Shown here: positions 7,648 to 16,194 of the stretch, piece after piece
Layout: every line of letters begins with the position of its first letter
How positions within the stretch are numbered: position 1 is the first letter of the stretch
NCBI RefSeq assembly: GCF_009176725.1
Contig: NZ_AP020337.1
Location: forward strand, 3,410,001-3,474,000
From: Pseudomonas sp. KUIN-1
GTDB taxonomy: Bacteria; Pseudomonadota; Gammaproteobacteria; Pseudomonadales; Pseudomonadaceae
DNA: 64,000 nt
Direction: 5' to 3'
Notes under the pieces: model-generated
The model's input: the letters and a program-made list of their open reading frames with translations, nothing else
Databases searched by the model: none
Told to the model about the DNA's origin: nothing
Translations under genes and position numbers: made by a program

Positions 7648-9465
7648 TCAGGCCTCTTCAAGCACACCGGAAGTACGGGCCAGCGCCGGGCATACTGCCC
7701 GGTGCAGGTTCAGTGCAGTATTGATGATGCCGATGTGGCTGAACGCCTGAGGGAAATTGCCCAGCATGCGCCCACCCTTCGGATCGTACTGCTCGGCCAG
7801 CAGGCCAACGTCATTGCACAAACCGCACAACCGTTCGAACAGCTGCGCGGCATCATCAGCCCGGCCGAGCAAGACATAGGCATCGGCCAGCCAGAACGAA
7901 CAGACCAGAAACGTCCCTTCACGACCGGCAACACCATCGACACTGCGCTCGTTGTCGTAACGCAACAGCAGACCATCCTGCATCAGCGTGCGCTCGATCT
8001 GTGCGACGGTGCCGATAACGCGTGGGTCTTCCGGCGCGAGAAAACCGGTCAGCACAATCTGCAGCAGGCTCGCGTCCACCTCTGTCGAGCCATAGGTCTG
8101 CACGAAACTGCCAAGCTCGGCATCGAAACCGTGGCGACAGACATCGGCATGAATTTCGTCCGCCACCTTCCGGTAATGCGTCGCCAGCGCACGATCCTCA
8201 TCGCTCTCGGCAGCCTGGGCGATCTGCGTAGCGTTACGGTCAAAGGCCACCCAGGCCATGACTTTCGAATGGGTAAAGTGGCGCGGCTCGGAGCGTATCT
8301 CCCAGATGCCCGCATCCGGCAGGTGCCAGATCTTCTCCAGATAAGGCATGACCACCTTGGAAATCGCCACGCTGCGCGGATGCTGCGCCATACCGCCGCG
8401 CAGCGCCTGGATCATCGCATCGGCCACTTCGCCATAGACATCCAGTTGAACCTGCGTCGCCGCACCATTACCGACACGCACCGGCAGCGAGTGTTCGTAG
8501 CCACTCAGCCAGGGCAACTCGTATTCCTGCAGACGCCGCTCGCCGCCTACGCCGTACATGATCTGGATCTGTTCCGGGTTACCGGCAACCGAGCGCAGCA
8601 ACCAGTCCCGCCAGGCCTGAGCTTCCTCGAAATAGCCCAGATTCATGAATGCCAGAAGGGTCATGGTGGCGTCGCGCAACCAGCAATAGCGGTAATCCCA
8701 ATTGCGCTCGCCACCCAACTGTTCGGGCAATGAGGTGGTCACGGCCGCAACGATGCCGCCAGTAGGCGCGTAGGTCATGGCTTTCAGCGTAATCAGCGAG
8801 CGCTTTACCTGCGCCGTCCACGGCCCGACGTCAGGGCAGCGATCAGAAAACTCGCGCCAATAGGCTGCGGTGGTTTCCAAGGCCTGGTCGGCATCGATCT
8901 GATCGAGCAAGGGCGCAAAGGATGCCTGATAGGCCAGCGTGAAGACCTTGCGCTCGCCTTCATCGACGTGAAAACGGCTGGCCGTGTGATGATCCTGTGG
9001 GTGCAGGGCCACGGGGCTGCGCAAAACCAGCATTTCCGGCCCGGCGACTGCCGTCAGCGTATGAGCATCCTTGCGCTCGACCCAGGGCACGCTGCTGCCG
9101 TAATCGAAACGGATGGCAAGATCCACAGCGAATTCGACCCGACCGGACAGCCCGACCACCATGCGCACCACGTGGCCGGAGGTCTTCATGGGCATGAAAT
9201 CGATCAGCATGGCGCGACCGTCACGGGTTTCGAAAACCGTTTCGAGAATCAGCGTGCCGTCGCGATAACGACGCTCGACAGCGATAACCTCGGCGGTTGG
9301 CGCGATCTTCCAGCGGCCGTGCTCATCACCGCCCAGCAGCGCGGCGAAACAGGCCGTCGAGTCGAAGCGGGGGAAACACAACCAGTCCAGCGAACCATCA
9401 CGGGCGACCAGCGCCGCCGTCTCGCAGTTGCCCAGCAATGCGTAGTCTTCGATCAGTGCAGCCAT
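7648..9465 (-). CDS. Glycoside hydrolase family 15 protein (glucoamylase/trehalase-like)
   Basis: A 605-aa cytoplasmic protein with an N-terminal beta-sandwich (about 1-210; IEDYALLGNCETAALVARDG) and an (alpha/alpha)6 catalytic barrel. The barrel includes NWDYRYCWLRDATMTL and the general-acid region GIWEIRSEPRHFTHSK. No signal peptide is present. GH15 members of this bacterial type hydrolyse alpha-glucosidic bonds in glucans or trehalose; which substrate applies cannot be decided from the sequence. It ends a leftward series gnd-zwf-HAD-GH15, 51 nt after the HAD gene, which suggests that released glucose enters the pentose phosphate/Entner-Doudoroff steps encoded upstream. Confidence 0.9.
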   Translation of the reverse strand: MAALIEDYALLGNCETAALVARDGSLDWLCFPRFDSTACFAALLGGDEHGRWKIAPTAEVIAVERRYRDGTLILETVFETRDGRAMLIDFMPMKTSGHVVRMVVGLSGRVEFAVDLAIRFDYGSSVPWVERKDAHTLTAVAGPEMLVLRSPVALHPQDHHTASRFHVDEGERKVFTLAYQASFAPLLDQIDADQALETTAAYWREFSDRCPDVGPWTAQVKRSLITLKAMTYAPTGGIVAAVTTSLPEQLGGERNWDYRYCWLRDATMTLLAFMNLGYFEEAQAWRDWLLRSVAGNPEQIQIMYGVGGERRLQEYELPWLSGYEHSLPVRVGNGAATQVQLDVYGEVADAMIQALRGGMAQHPRSVAISKVVMPYLEKIWHLPDAGIWEIRSEPRHFTHSKVMAWVAFDRNATQIAQAAESDEDRALATHYRKVADEIHADVCRHGFDAELGSFVQTYGSTEVDASLLQIVLTGFLAPEDPRVIGTVAQIERTLMQDGLLLRYDNERSVDGVAGREGTFLVCSFWLADAYVLLGRADDAAQLFERLCGLCNDVGLLAEQYDPKGGRMLGNFPQAFSHIGIINTALNLHRAVCPALARTSGVLEEA

Positions 9466-9516
9466 TCAGAAATGCCCGTCGTGATGATGATTCGTTAACG
9501 TGGGAACACCGTTCGG

Positions 9517-10326
9517 TCAGGCGCTCAGAATGTAACGCTCGATGGCGTTGGCCACTCCGTCCTGCTCATTGCTATCAGTAACATGATCAGCCTGTCCCTT
9601 GACTGTCTGCTCGCCCTGCCCCATGGCAATCGACAAGCCTGCCTTGTGGAACATCGCCACGTCGTTACCGCCGTCGCCTATGGCCGCCGTACGCGACAGG
9701 TCGACGCCCAGATAGTCCGCCAGCGCGACCAGAGCGGAACCCTTGTTGGCCTCCAGCGCAGTCACATCCAGGTAGTATTTTTGCGAACGGGCCGCCAGCG
9801 CGAGCCCTTCGATCTGCGGATTGAGCTGCGCCTCAAGGGTCTTGAGCAACTCGAAATCGGCGCTGGCCGCGACGATCTTGTCGACGCGATCCAGATACGG
9901 CTCGAAACTCTCAACCTGAACATAGCCATAGCCCAGTGCACGGAGCTCATGATCGACGTAATCGGCGTGAGGATCGAGCAGCAGCCACTGATCATCGGCA
10001 AACACCCAGATGGCAACGTTCTGCCCGGCAAACAACTCCAGACAAATGCGAACGGCGCGCGGGTCAATGCGATGAGCAACCAGCAGGCTGCCATCAGGAT
10101 GGGTGATGGTGCCGCCATTGAACGCCACGGTGGGCAGATCCACACTCAACGCTTCGATTACCTGGCGCATGGCCCTGGGCGGCCGACTGCTGGCCAGCGT
10201 GAAGTGAACGCCGGCATTACGCAGGCGCTTGACGGCGTCGATATTGGCTTGGCTAAGGCTGTGATCACGGCGCAGTAACGTGCCGTCGATGTCGGACAAC
10301 AGGAACTGTACAGGCAGTTCAGACAT
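9517..10326 (-). CDS. Cof-type HAD hydrolase (sugar-phosphate phosphatase family)
   Basis: A 269-aa HAD phosphatase. Motif I is LLSDIDGTLLRRD (nucleophile Asp), motif II is TLASSRPP, and motifs III/IV are NKGSALVALADYLG and AIGDGGNDVAMFHKAG. The C2B cap between motifs II and III is typical of the Cof/YidA subfamily, which dephosphorylates sugar phosphates and cofactors. The start overlaps the end of zwf by 8 nt, with GGAGAG as ribosome-binding site, so it is translationally coupled to zwf. The exact substrate is unknown. Confidence 0.9.
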   Translation of the reverse strand: MSELPVQFLLSDIDGTLLRRDHSLSQANIDAVKRLRNAGVHFTLASSRPPRAMRQVIEALSVDLPTVAFNGGTITHPDGSLLVAHRIDPRAVRICLELFAGQNVAIWVFADDQWLLLDPHADYVDHELRALGYGYVQVESFEPYLDRVDKIVAASADFELLKTLEAQLNPQIEGLALAARSQKYYLDVTALEANKGSALVALADYLGVDLSRTAAIGDGGNDVAMFHKAGLSIAMGQGEQTVKGQADHVTDSNEQDGVANAIERYILSA

Positions 10327-11851
10327 TCAATTCTCTCCATTCCCGACCGTCACGACTCAGCAGCTCTTCACCCGCTTGCGGGCCATCCTTGCCAGCCTCG
10401 TAAAGCTGCACTTGCGGCTGCGCGGCCCAGGCATCGAGGAACGGCTGCACGGCACGCCAGCCGTTCTCGATGTTGTCGGCACGCTGGAAGAGCGTCTGAT
10501 CACCGGTCAGGCAGTCATAAATGAGGGTTTCGTACCCGGTAGAGGGCTGCATCTCGAAGAAATCCTTGTAGGCGAAGCCCAACGCGATATCTTCCATCTC
10601 CAGTTTCGGGCCTGGACGCTTGGCAAACAGGTCGAACCACATGCCTTCGTTAGGCTGGATCTGGATCCGCAGGTAGTTGGGCTTGAGCCGGTCGACCTCG
10701 GTATCGCGGAACTGCGCGTACGGAGCAGGCTTGAAGCAAATGGCGATTTCGGTGCTGCGTGCGCTCATACGCTTGCCGGTGCGCAGGTAGAACGGCACAC
10801 CCACCCAGCGCCAGTTGTCGACCATGACCTTCAGTGCAACGTAGGTCTCGGTGCTGCTGTCCGGCTCCACGCGATCTTCCTGACGATAACCGACGACCTG
10901 CCTGTCGCCCATCACGCCCTTCGCGTACTGGCCACGCACCGAATTGGCCAGGGCTTCCTCCTGGCTCCAGGGCCGGATCGCGCCGACCACCTTGGCTTTC
11001 TCACCGCGAACGGCATCGGCACCGAAAGCGGCAGGCGGCTCCATCGCCACCATCGCCAGCAGCTGGAACAGGTGATTGGGCACCATGTCACGCAAGGCAC
11101 CGGTGTGCTCGTAAAAGCTGCCACGGGTTTCAACGCCTACGGTTTCCGCCGCCGTGATCTGTACGTGATCGATGTAGTGATTGTTCCAGAACGACTCGAA
11201 CAGGCCATTGGAGAAACGGCTGACCAGAATGTTCTGCACCGTCTCCTTGCCCAGGTAATGGTCGATCCGGTAAATCTGCTTCTCGCTCATGACCTTGAGC
11301 AGGCAGCCATTGAGCTCGACCGCACTGGCCAGATCGGAGCCGAACGGCTTTTCGATCACGACACGACGAAACGCGTCTTCGGTTTCCTGCAGCAAACCTG
11401 ACGAGCCCAGGCGCTGGGCGACCTCACTGAAAAACCGCGGCGCGGTGGCCAGATAGAACACCGCGTTCGCGGTGCCGGTGCTCTCGATCTTGCTGGCGAT
11501 GTCCTGATAGGTGGAATCGTCGAGGAAGTCGCCCTGCACGTAACTGATGCGCTCGGCCAGCTTGCTCCACAACGCAGGATCGAGCGGATCCTTGCCGCCG
11601 CCGGCAACCTTGCCGGCGGCTTCATCACGAATGAAGTTCTCGAGCTTTTTCGCAAAATCGGCATCGCTGATCGCATTGTGATCGACGCCGACAATATGCA
11701 GCCCTTCATCCACCAGACCGTCGCGTGACAGGTTGTAAAGCGCCGGCATCAACAGGCGCTTGACCAGGTCGCCATGGGCACCGAACAGAAACAGCGTCGT
11801 GGGTGGGGCTACCTCGGTTTTTTGCTCGGCACTGCCACGCGACAGGCCCAT
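10319..11851 (-). CDS. zwf: Glucose-6-phosphate 1-dehydrogenase
   Basis: A 510-aa NAD(P)-dependent enzyme that oxidises glucose-6-phosphate to 6-phosphogluconolactone. The N-terminal coenzyme motif is LFLFGAHGDLVKRLLMPALY. His and Val replace the Thr and Ala of the more common GATGDLAKR, so this belongs to a divergent isozyme group. The substrate motif RIDHYLGKE with the active-site His is intact, as is the C-terminal half. Its ATG overlaps the gnd stop by one base (TAATG). The pairing with gnd, rather than with edd/pgl/hexR, indicates the second zwf of Pseudomonas (zwfB type). Confidence 0.93.
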   Translation of the reverse strand: MGLSRGSAEQKTEVAPPTTLFLFGAHGDLVKRLLMPALYNLSRDGLVDEGLHIVGVDHNAISDADFAKKLENFIRDEAAGKVAGGGKDPLDPALWSKLAERISYVQGDFLDDSTYQDIASKIESTGTANAVFYLATAPRFFSEVAQRLGSSGLLQETEDAFRRVVIEKPFGSDLASAVELNGCLLKVMSEKQIYRIDHYLGKETVQNILVSRFSNGLFESFWNNHYIDHVQITAAETVGVETRGSFYEHTGALRDMVPNHLFQLLAMVAMEPPAAFGADAVRGEKAKVVGAIRPWSQEEALANSVRGQYAKGVMGDRQVVGYRQEDRVEPDSSTETYVALKVMVDNWRWVGVPFYLRTGKRMSARSTEIAICFKPAPYAQFRDTEVDRLKPNYLRIQIQPNEGMWFDLFAKRPGPKLEMEDIALGFAYKDFFEMQPSTGYETLIYDCLTGDQTLFQRADNIENGWRAVQPFLDAWAAQPQVQLYEAGKDGPQAGEELLSRDGREWRELNV

Positions 11852-12825
11852 TACTTGGGTTCCTTGTGGCCACCAAATCCAAAGCGCATGGCGGACAGCA
11901 TCTTGTCTGCGTAGGAGCTTGTCTGGCGGGAACGGAAACGCGCAAACAGGGCGCTGGACAGCACAGGAACCGGAACCGCCTGCTCGATGGCCGCTTCGAT
12001 GGTCCAGCGACCCTCACCGCTGTCGGCAACCGAACCGGAGAATGCATCCAGGTGCGGGTCGGTGGCCAGGGCGTCGGCGGTCAGGTCCAGCAGCCAGGAC
12101 GACACCACACTGCCACGACGCCAGACTTCGGCAATATCCGCCGTGTTCAGGTCGAAACGCTGCTCAGGCGGCAGGAGTTCGGAGTTTTTCTGCTTGAGAA
12201 GATCGAAGCCTTCGGCGAACGCCTGCATCATTCCGTATTCGATGCCGTTGTGGATCATCTTCACGAAATGCCCGGAACCCGCAGGGCCGGAGTGGATATA
12301 GCCACGTTCGGCACGATCATCGGTCGAGGTGCGGTCACGGGTGCGCTCGATCGAGCCGAGGCCTGGAGCCAGTGTCGCGAACAGCGGATCGAGACGCTCG
12401 ACGACGGCGGCCTCGCCTCCGATCATCATGCAGTAGCCACGTTCGAGACCCCAGACGCCGCCTGATGTGCCGACATCGACGTAATGCAGGCCCTTTTCAG
12501 TCAATTCCTGAGCGCGCCGGATGTCGTCCTTGTAGAAGGTATTCCCGCCATCGATGATCACGTCATCGGCGTCGAGCAACTGGCTGAGGGTCTGAATGGT
12601 GTCTTCGGTCGGCGCACCGGCCGGGAGCATTACCCAGACAGCACGGGGCCTGGCGAGCGCACCGACCAGTTCCTTCAGGTCTGCGACCGCAGTCGAACCG
12701 TCATTGGCCAGGGCGTTGCGCGATGCTTCATCACGGTCGTACACCACAGTCGTATGACCATTCAGCATCAGACGGCGTGCGATGTTGCCGCCCATACGGC
12801 CCAGTCCAATAATCCCAAGTTGCAT
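11851..12825 (-). CDS. gnd: 6-phosphogluconate dehydrogenase, decarboxylating (short type)
   Basis: A 324-aa enzyme that converts 6-phosphogluconate to ribulose-5-phosphate and CO2. The N-terminal Rossmann motif is [20 protein letters not shown]. The catalytic [20 protein letters not shown] carries the Lys and His-Asn of the family, with [16 protein letters not shown] upstream. The length is that of the short GndA/YqeC form, not the 470-aa form. The ATG at 12825 follows AAGGAG with an 8-nt spacer, preferred over an in-frame start at 12876. First gene of the leftward gnd-zwf-HAD-GH15 series. Confidence 0.93.
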   Translation of the reverse strand: MQLGIIGLGRMGGNIARRLMLNGHTTVVYDRDEASRNALANDGSTAVADLKELVGALARPRAVWVMLPAGAPTEDTIQTLSQLLDADDVIIDGGNTFYKDDIRRAQELTEKGLHYVDVGTSGGVWGLERGYCMMIGGEAAVVERLDPLFATLAPGLGSIERTRDRTSTDDRAERGYIHSGPAGSGHFVKMIHNGIEYGMMQAFAEGFDLLKQKNSELLPPEQRFDLNTADIAEVWRRGSVVSSWLLDLTADALATDPHLDAFSGSVADSGEGRWTIEAAIEQAVPVPVLSSALFARFRSRQTSSYADKMLSAMRFGFGGHKEPK

Positions 12826-13137
12826 GAAGGTGCTCCTTAAATCGTAAAAAGGTGCCTCGTTTGCCGTCCAGCGCATCGACGGTTGCGAGCATGCTGATTA
12901 GTCAAGCGAGGCGGAACGTCGGTTCCCTTGGAGAAGATGAAGACGCGAGCGCCCCCCTGTGGTGCATTTTGTCGCGATTAATAAACATTCGCGACAATTA
13001 AAAATAAAAAAGTTCCAAAATCATGCAAAAGAAATCAAAATCGATGCCGATAGAGAGGGTAAGCAGCGGCGGTCAGGGATTGAAAGTCATTGCCACGGAC
13101 CTCTCTGAGGTTGAATCCGCCATTTGCGAGGTGAGCA
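12826..13137. other. AT-rich intergenic region upstream of gnd
   Basis: The 312 bp between gnd and a short rightward ORF include an AT-rich block (about 12970-13045) that likely holds the promoters. A 57-codon open frame (13023-13196) crosses it and overlaps the next ORF in another frame, but I see no good ribosome-binding site for it. Confidence 0.45.
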
Positions 13138-13311
13138 ATGGGCACTGTACTACCAGCACTTGCACCACAAACCCTGTACGTCACTATCCGTCGTGATGAA
13201 CTGCGCACATTAAAAGAAGAGCGCGAGCAGTTGCAGAAAAAAGTGGCTCATTTGAGCTCGATGCTGCAGCAATCGCAGTTATCCGCCCCCGGCAAGATGC
13301 TTCAAGCCTGA
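13138..13311 (+). CDS. Short coiled-coil protein of unknown function
   Basis: A 57-aa ORF beginning MGTVLPALAPQTLYVTIRRD. It then forms a charged heptad-like helix (ELRTLKEEREQLQKKVAHLS) and ends GKMLQA. GAGGTGA lies 3 nt before the ATG, a good ribosome-binding site. The helix has Leu spacing suited to dimerisation. No family is recognised. It has no close neighbours on its strand. A hairpin GGGCAAG...CTTGCCC (13346-13372) follows it but lacks a strong U-tract. Confidence 0.55.
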   Translation: MGTVLPALAPQTLYVTIRRDELRTLKEEREQLQKKVAHLSSMLQQSQLSAPGKMLQA

Positions 13312-13471
13312 CCGCAACTGTATCATTCTTCAAAACGCCTCAGGGCAAGTCCGATAATCCGGCTTGCCCACCTGACCTGCCCTTCTGCTGGTCCCCGCCA
13401 TCTGTTCCGTCTTCCGACCCGTTCGGCCTGCACCTGAACGATCAAAAAAGCCACCCTGGCGACTCGGCTCT

Positions 13472-13963
13472 CTACAGTGCCTTCTGCCAGAACATGGCAC
13501 GCCCCGTTTCAGGGCTCAACTGATAGTTGTCGAAACCGAGCTTTCTGTACGCACCCTGTGCGACCTCATTGCCTTCCAGAACCTCAAGCGTCAGCTTGCA
13601 GCAGCCACGCTGGCGTGCAATCTCCTCGACCTTGAGCAACATTTTCTGGCTGATACCGAGGCCACGGTATTGCGAGAGCACCGCGACGTCATGAATGTTG
13701 ACCAGTGGACGACACGCAAAGGTTGAAAACCCCTCGAAGCAGTTGACCAGCCCCACCGGCTCTCCCGAAATGAATGCCAGAACGCTGAACGCATACGGAC
13801 GCTTCGCGAGTTCGATTGCCAACTGCTGACGGGTGTCGTTCGACAGAGGCCGTCCTGCACCCATGGCATCCATCGAATACTCGTTCAAAACGAACCCGAT
13901 CGCATCCGCGTGCACAGGATTGGTGTAACTCGCTTGCAGTACCAGTACCTCGGGGGCTTCCAT
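13472..13963 (-). CDS. GNAT family N-acetyltransferase
   Basis: A 163-aa protein starting MEAPEVLVLQASYTNP. The acetyl-CoA-binding motif is VAVLSQYRGLGISQKMLLKV (R/Q-x-x-G-x-G/A type), followed by GCCKLTLEVLEGNEVAQGAY. The acceptor substrate is unknown. ATG 13963 was chosen because GAGG lies 5 nt upstream; a TTG at 13978 and an ATG at 13969 are in the same frame but are less well placed. It stands alone between intergenic regions. Confidence 0.85.
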   Translation of the reverse strand: MEAPEVLVLQASYTNPVHADAIGFVLNEYSMDAMGAGRPLSNDTRQQLAIELAKRPYAFSVLAFISGEPVGLVNCFEGFSTFACRPLVNIHDVAVLSQYRGLGISQKMLLKVEEIARQRGCCKLTLEVLEGNEVAQGAYRKLGFDNYQLSPETGRAMFWQKAL

Positions 13964-14579
13964 TTCCATCCTCGTCAATTCGATCAGAGTGATTCAGTGA
14001 AATCAGTCAAAGGGTAATGCCTCAGGCCAGCGTCAAGGCCGGGACTTGTGGCCTGATTCTATCCTGCCCTGCGCCAAAATGTTCCAGCGAAGATGTAGGG
14101 ATTTTCTCGTCGCGCCCGAAGATTGACCGCTACACGCCCCGGGAAAAGGCATTCTGCACCGTTGCTGCCCATCACAGCCCGACACCAGCGCTATTTAGTG
14201 ATGAAAACCAAGCGCCTGGGCGCGATTGTCCAACGATCCGACGGCCGGTAACGCCCCCTCGGGACGTAGAAAAAAGCGGTAAAAAAGCGCAGCGACAGCC
14301 GGGCTGCCACCTGCAGCCTGCCACCACACGGGGCGTCGAAGCCTGTGCCAGACATTCGCAAATAAAAAAGTCGAAACTTCTCCAAAACCGCCGGGTCAGC
14401 TGATTAGAGCATCTATGCTATTGGCTGACATCCGGTAATGGCGACATCACACCGCTTTGTCACTATGCATGGTCCAAACGGGTATCGATCTTGCGTAGTG
14501 CACGTATGTGTACCCGGCCATAGGAAATGGCCAATAAAAATCAAGTGATGCACCAAGACTGTTTTAAGGGGAAAAATTG
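13964..14579. other. Intergenic region before the glycogen/trehalose cluster
   Basis: These 616 bp separate the GNAT gene from glgA. A 128-codon rightward frame (14017-14403) is present but has biased low-complexity composition and no ribosome-binding site, so I do not call it. The glgA promoter is expected in the last 170 bp, which are locally AT-richer. I see no clear operator. Confidence 0.45.
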
Positions 14580-16178
14580 ATGATTAGCGCCGCTGTGAAA
14601 ACCCAGAAGGGAGAGAGTTTTAACCAGCCTGTCGGCGAGCTGACTCATCTGCCGGTGTTCTCTACCAAGAGCGTTCCTGTGCTGCAAATGCCAACGTCGA
14701 CTGTCCAGCCTCAGCCGACCATGTCCCAGGTCAACAGACGCAAAGTGTTGTTCGTGACCTCCGAACTGGCCGATCTGGTGAAAACCGGTGGGCTGGGCGA
14801 TGTGTCTGCCGCACTGCCGCGAGCCATGCGTCACCTGCACGACGTTCGAGTACTGATTCCAGGTTATCCGCAGGTCATTAACAGCGGTAATCCGATCCAT
14901 ATCATCAGCCAGCTGGGCGGGCATGCAGCACTGCCACCTTGCAAGGTCGGTCGCATGGACATGAAAGATGGCCTGGTGATCTACGTGCTGATCTGCCCGG
15001 AGCTTTACGAGCGCGAAGGCACCCCTTACGCCGACAGCAACGGTCGCGACTGGTCTGATAACCATATTCGTTTTGCCCGCCTGGGCCTGGCAGCCGCCGA
15101 GTTCGCCGCCGGCGAAGTAAAGAGCCAGTGGTGCCCCGAGCTGGTTCACGCCCATGACTGGCCAGCCGGCCTGGCGCCTGCGTACATGCGCTGGCGCGGG
15201 CAGTCCACGCCCAGCATCTTCACTGTTCACAACCTAGCCTATCAAGGCACGGTAAGCACAGCCTCGAGCCGTGAGCTGGGTATCCCGGACTCCGCCATTA
15301 CCCCTGAGGGCATGGAGTTCTACGGCCAGCTGTCGTTCATCAAGGCGGGTATGGCGTTCGCCAGCCACATCACCACCGTCAGCGCCACCTACGCTCGGGA
15401 AATCACCACCCCGGAGTTCGGCTGCGGCCTGGAAGGCTTCCTGCAAAGCAAGGCCAACAAGGGCCAGCTCAGCGGCATCCCCAACGGCATTGACGAAAGC
15501 TGGGATGCGGCCACCGACGAACACCTGATCTGCCACTTTGCGCCCAACGAATGGACGCGCAAGGAAATCAACGCTGACTATGTGCGTGAGCTGTTCGAAC
15601 TGGACGCCTCGACCGGGCCGCTATTCGCGGTGGTATCGCGCCTTGTGTATCAGAAAGGTCTTGACCTGACGATCGGCGTCGCCGAGCACATCGTCAACAA
15701 TGGCGGGCAGATCGCAATCATCGGCCGCGGTGAACCGGAGGAAGAAGAGGCCATGCGCGAGTTGGCTGCCCGCTTCCCCGGACGTGTCGGCGTGCGCATC
15801 GGCTTCAACGAAACCGACGCACGACGCATGTTCGCCGGCAGCGATTTCCTGCTGATGCCGTCCCGCTATGAGCCGTGCGGGCTTAGCCAGATGTACGCGC
15901 AACGCTTCGGCTCGTTGCCTGTCGCACGCAATACCGGCGGCCTGGCCGATACGATCGAAGACGGTGTCACTGGCTTCCTGTTCAATGAATCGACAGTCGA
16001 AAGCTACACCCAGGCACTGGATCGCGCCTTCCAGGTCTTCGCCCATCCGGAGCTGCTCAACGCCATGCGCTGCCGTGCCATGGCGGCTCCCTTCAACTGG
16101 CATCAGGCAGTAGAGCCCTACGCAGATCTCTATCGCGACCTGTTGAAGAAAAACGTGAGCGTTTCCAGCAACTACTAG
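14580..16178 (+). CDS. glgA: Glycogen synthase
   Basis: A 532-aa GT5 retaining glucosyltransferase that elongates alpha-1,4-glucan, with ADP-glucose as the usual bacterial donor. The N-terminal donor motif is ADLVKTGGLGDVSAALP (K-T-G-G-L). The C-terminal GT-B half has VVSRLVYQKGLDL and SRYEPCGLSQMYAQRFGSLP with the conserved E-x7-E region. About 50 residues precede the synthase fold and look disordered. The ATG at 14580 follows AAGGGG; a TTG is in frame 3 nt upstream. It is the first of six rightward genes for alpha-glucan and trehalose metabolism. Confidence 0.95.
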   Translation: MISAAVKTQKGESFNQPVGELTHLPVFSTKSVPVLQMPTSTVQPQPTMSQVNRRKVLFVTSELADLVKTGGLGDVSAALPRAMRHLHDVRVLIPGYPQVINSGNPIHIISQLGGHAALPPCKVGRMDMKDGLVIYVLICPELYEREGTPYADSNGRDWSDNHIRFARLGLAAAEFAAGEVKSQWCPELVHAHDWPAGLAPAYMRWRGQSTPSIFTVHNLAYQGTVSTASSRELGIPDSAITPEGMEFYGQLSFIKAGMAFASHITTVSATYAREITTPEFGCGLEGFLQSKANKGQLSGIPNGIDESWDAATDEHLICHFAPNEWTRKEINADYVRELFELDASTGPLFAVVSRLVYQKGLDLTIGVAEHIVNNGGQIAIIGRGEPEEEEAMRELAARFPGRVGVRIGFNETDARRMFAGSDFLLMPSRYEPCGLSQMYAQRFGSLPVARNTGGLADTIEDGVTGFLFNESTVESYTQALDRAFQVFAHPELLNAMRCRAMAAPFNWHQAVEPYADLYRDLLKKNVSVSSNY

Positions 16179-16194
16179 GTTAAGGATTTAATGG

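Noticed and set aside
14017..14403. A 128-codon open frame before glgA
   Set aside because: No ribosome-binding site, biased composition and no recognisable domain.
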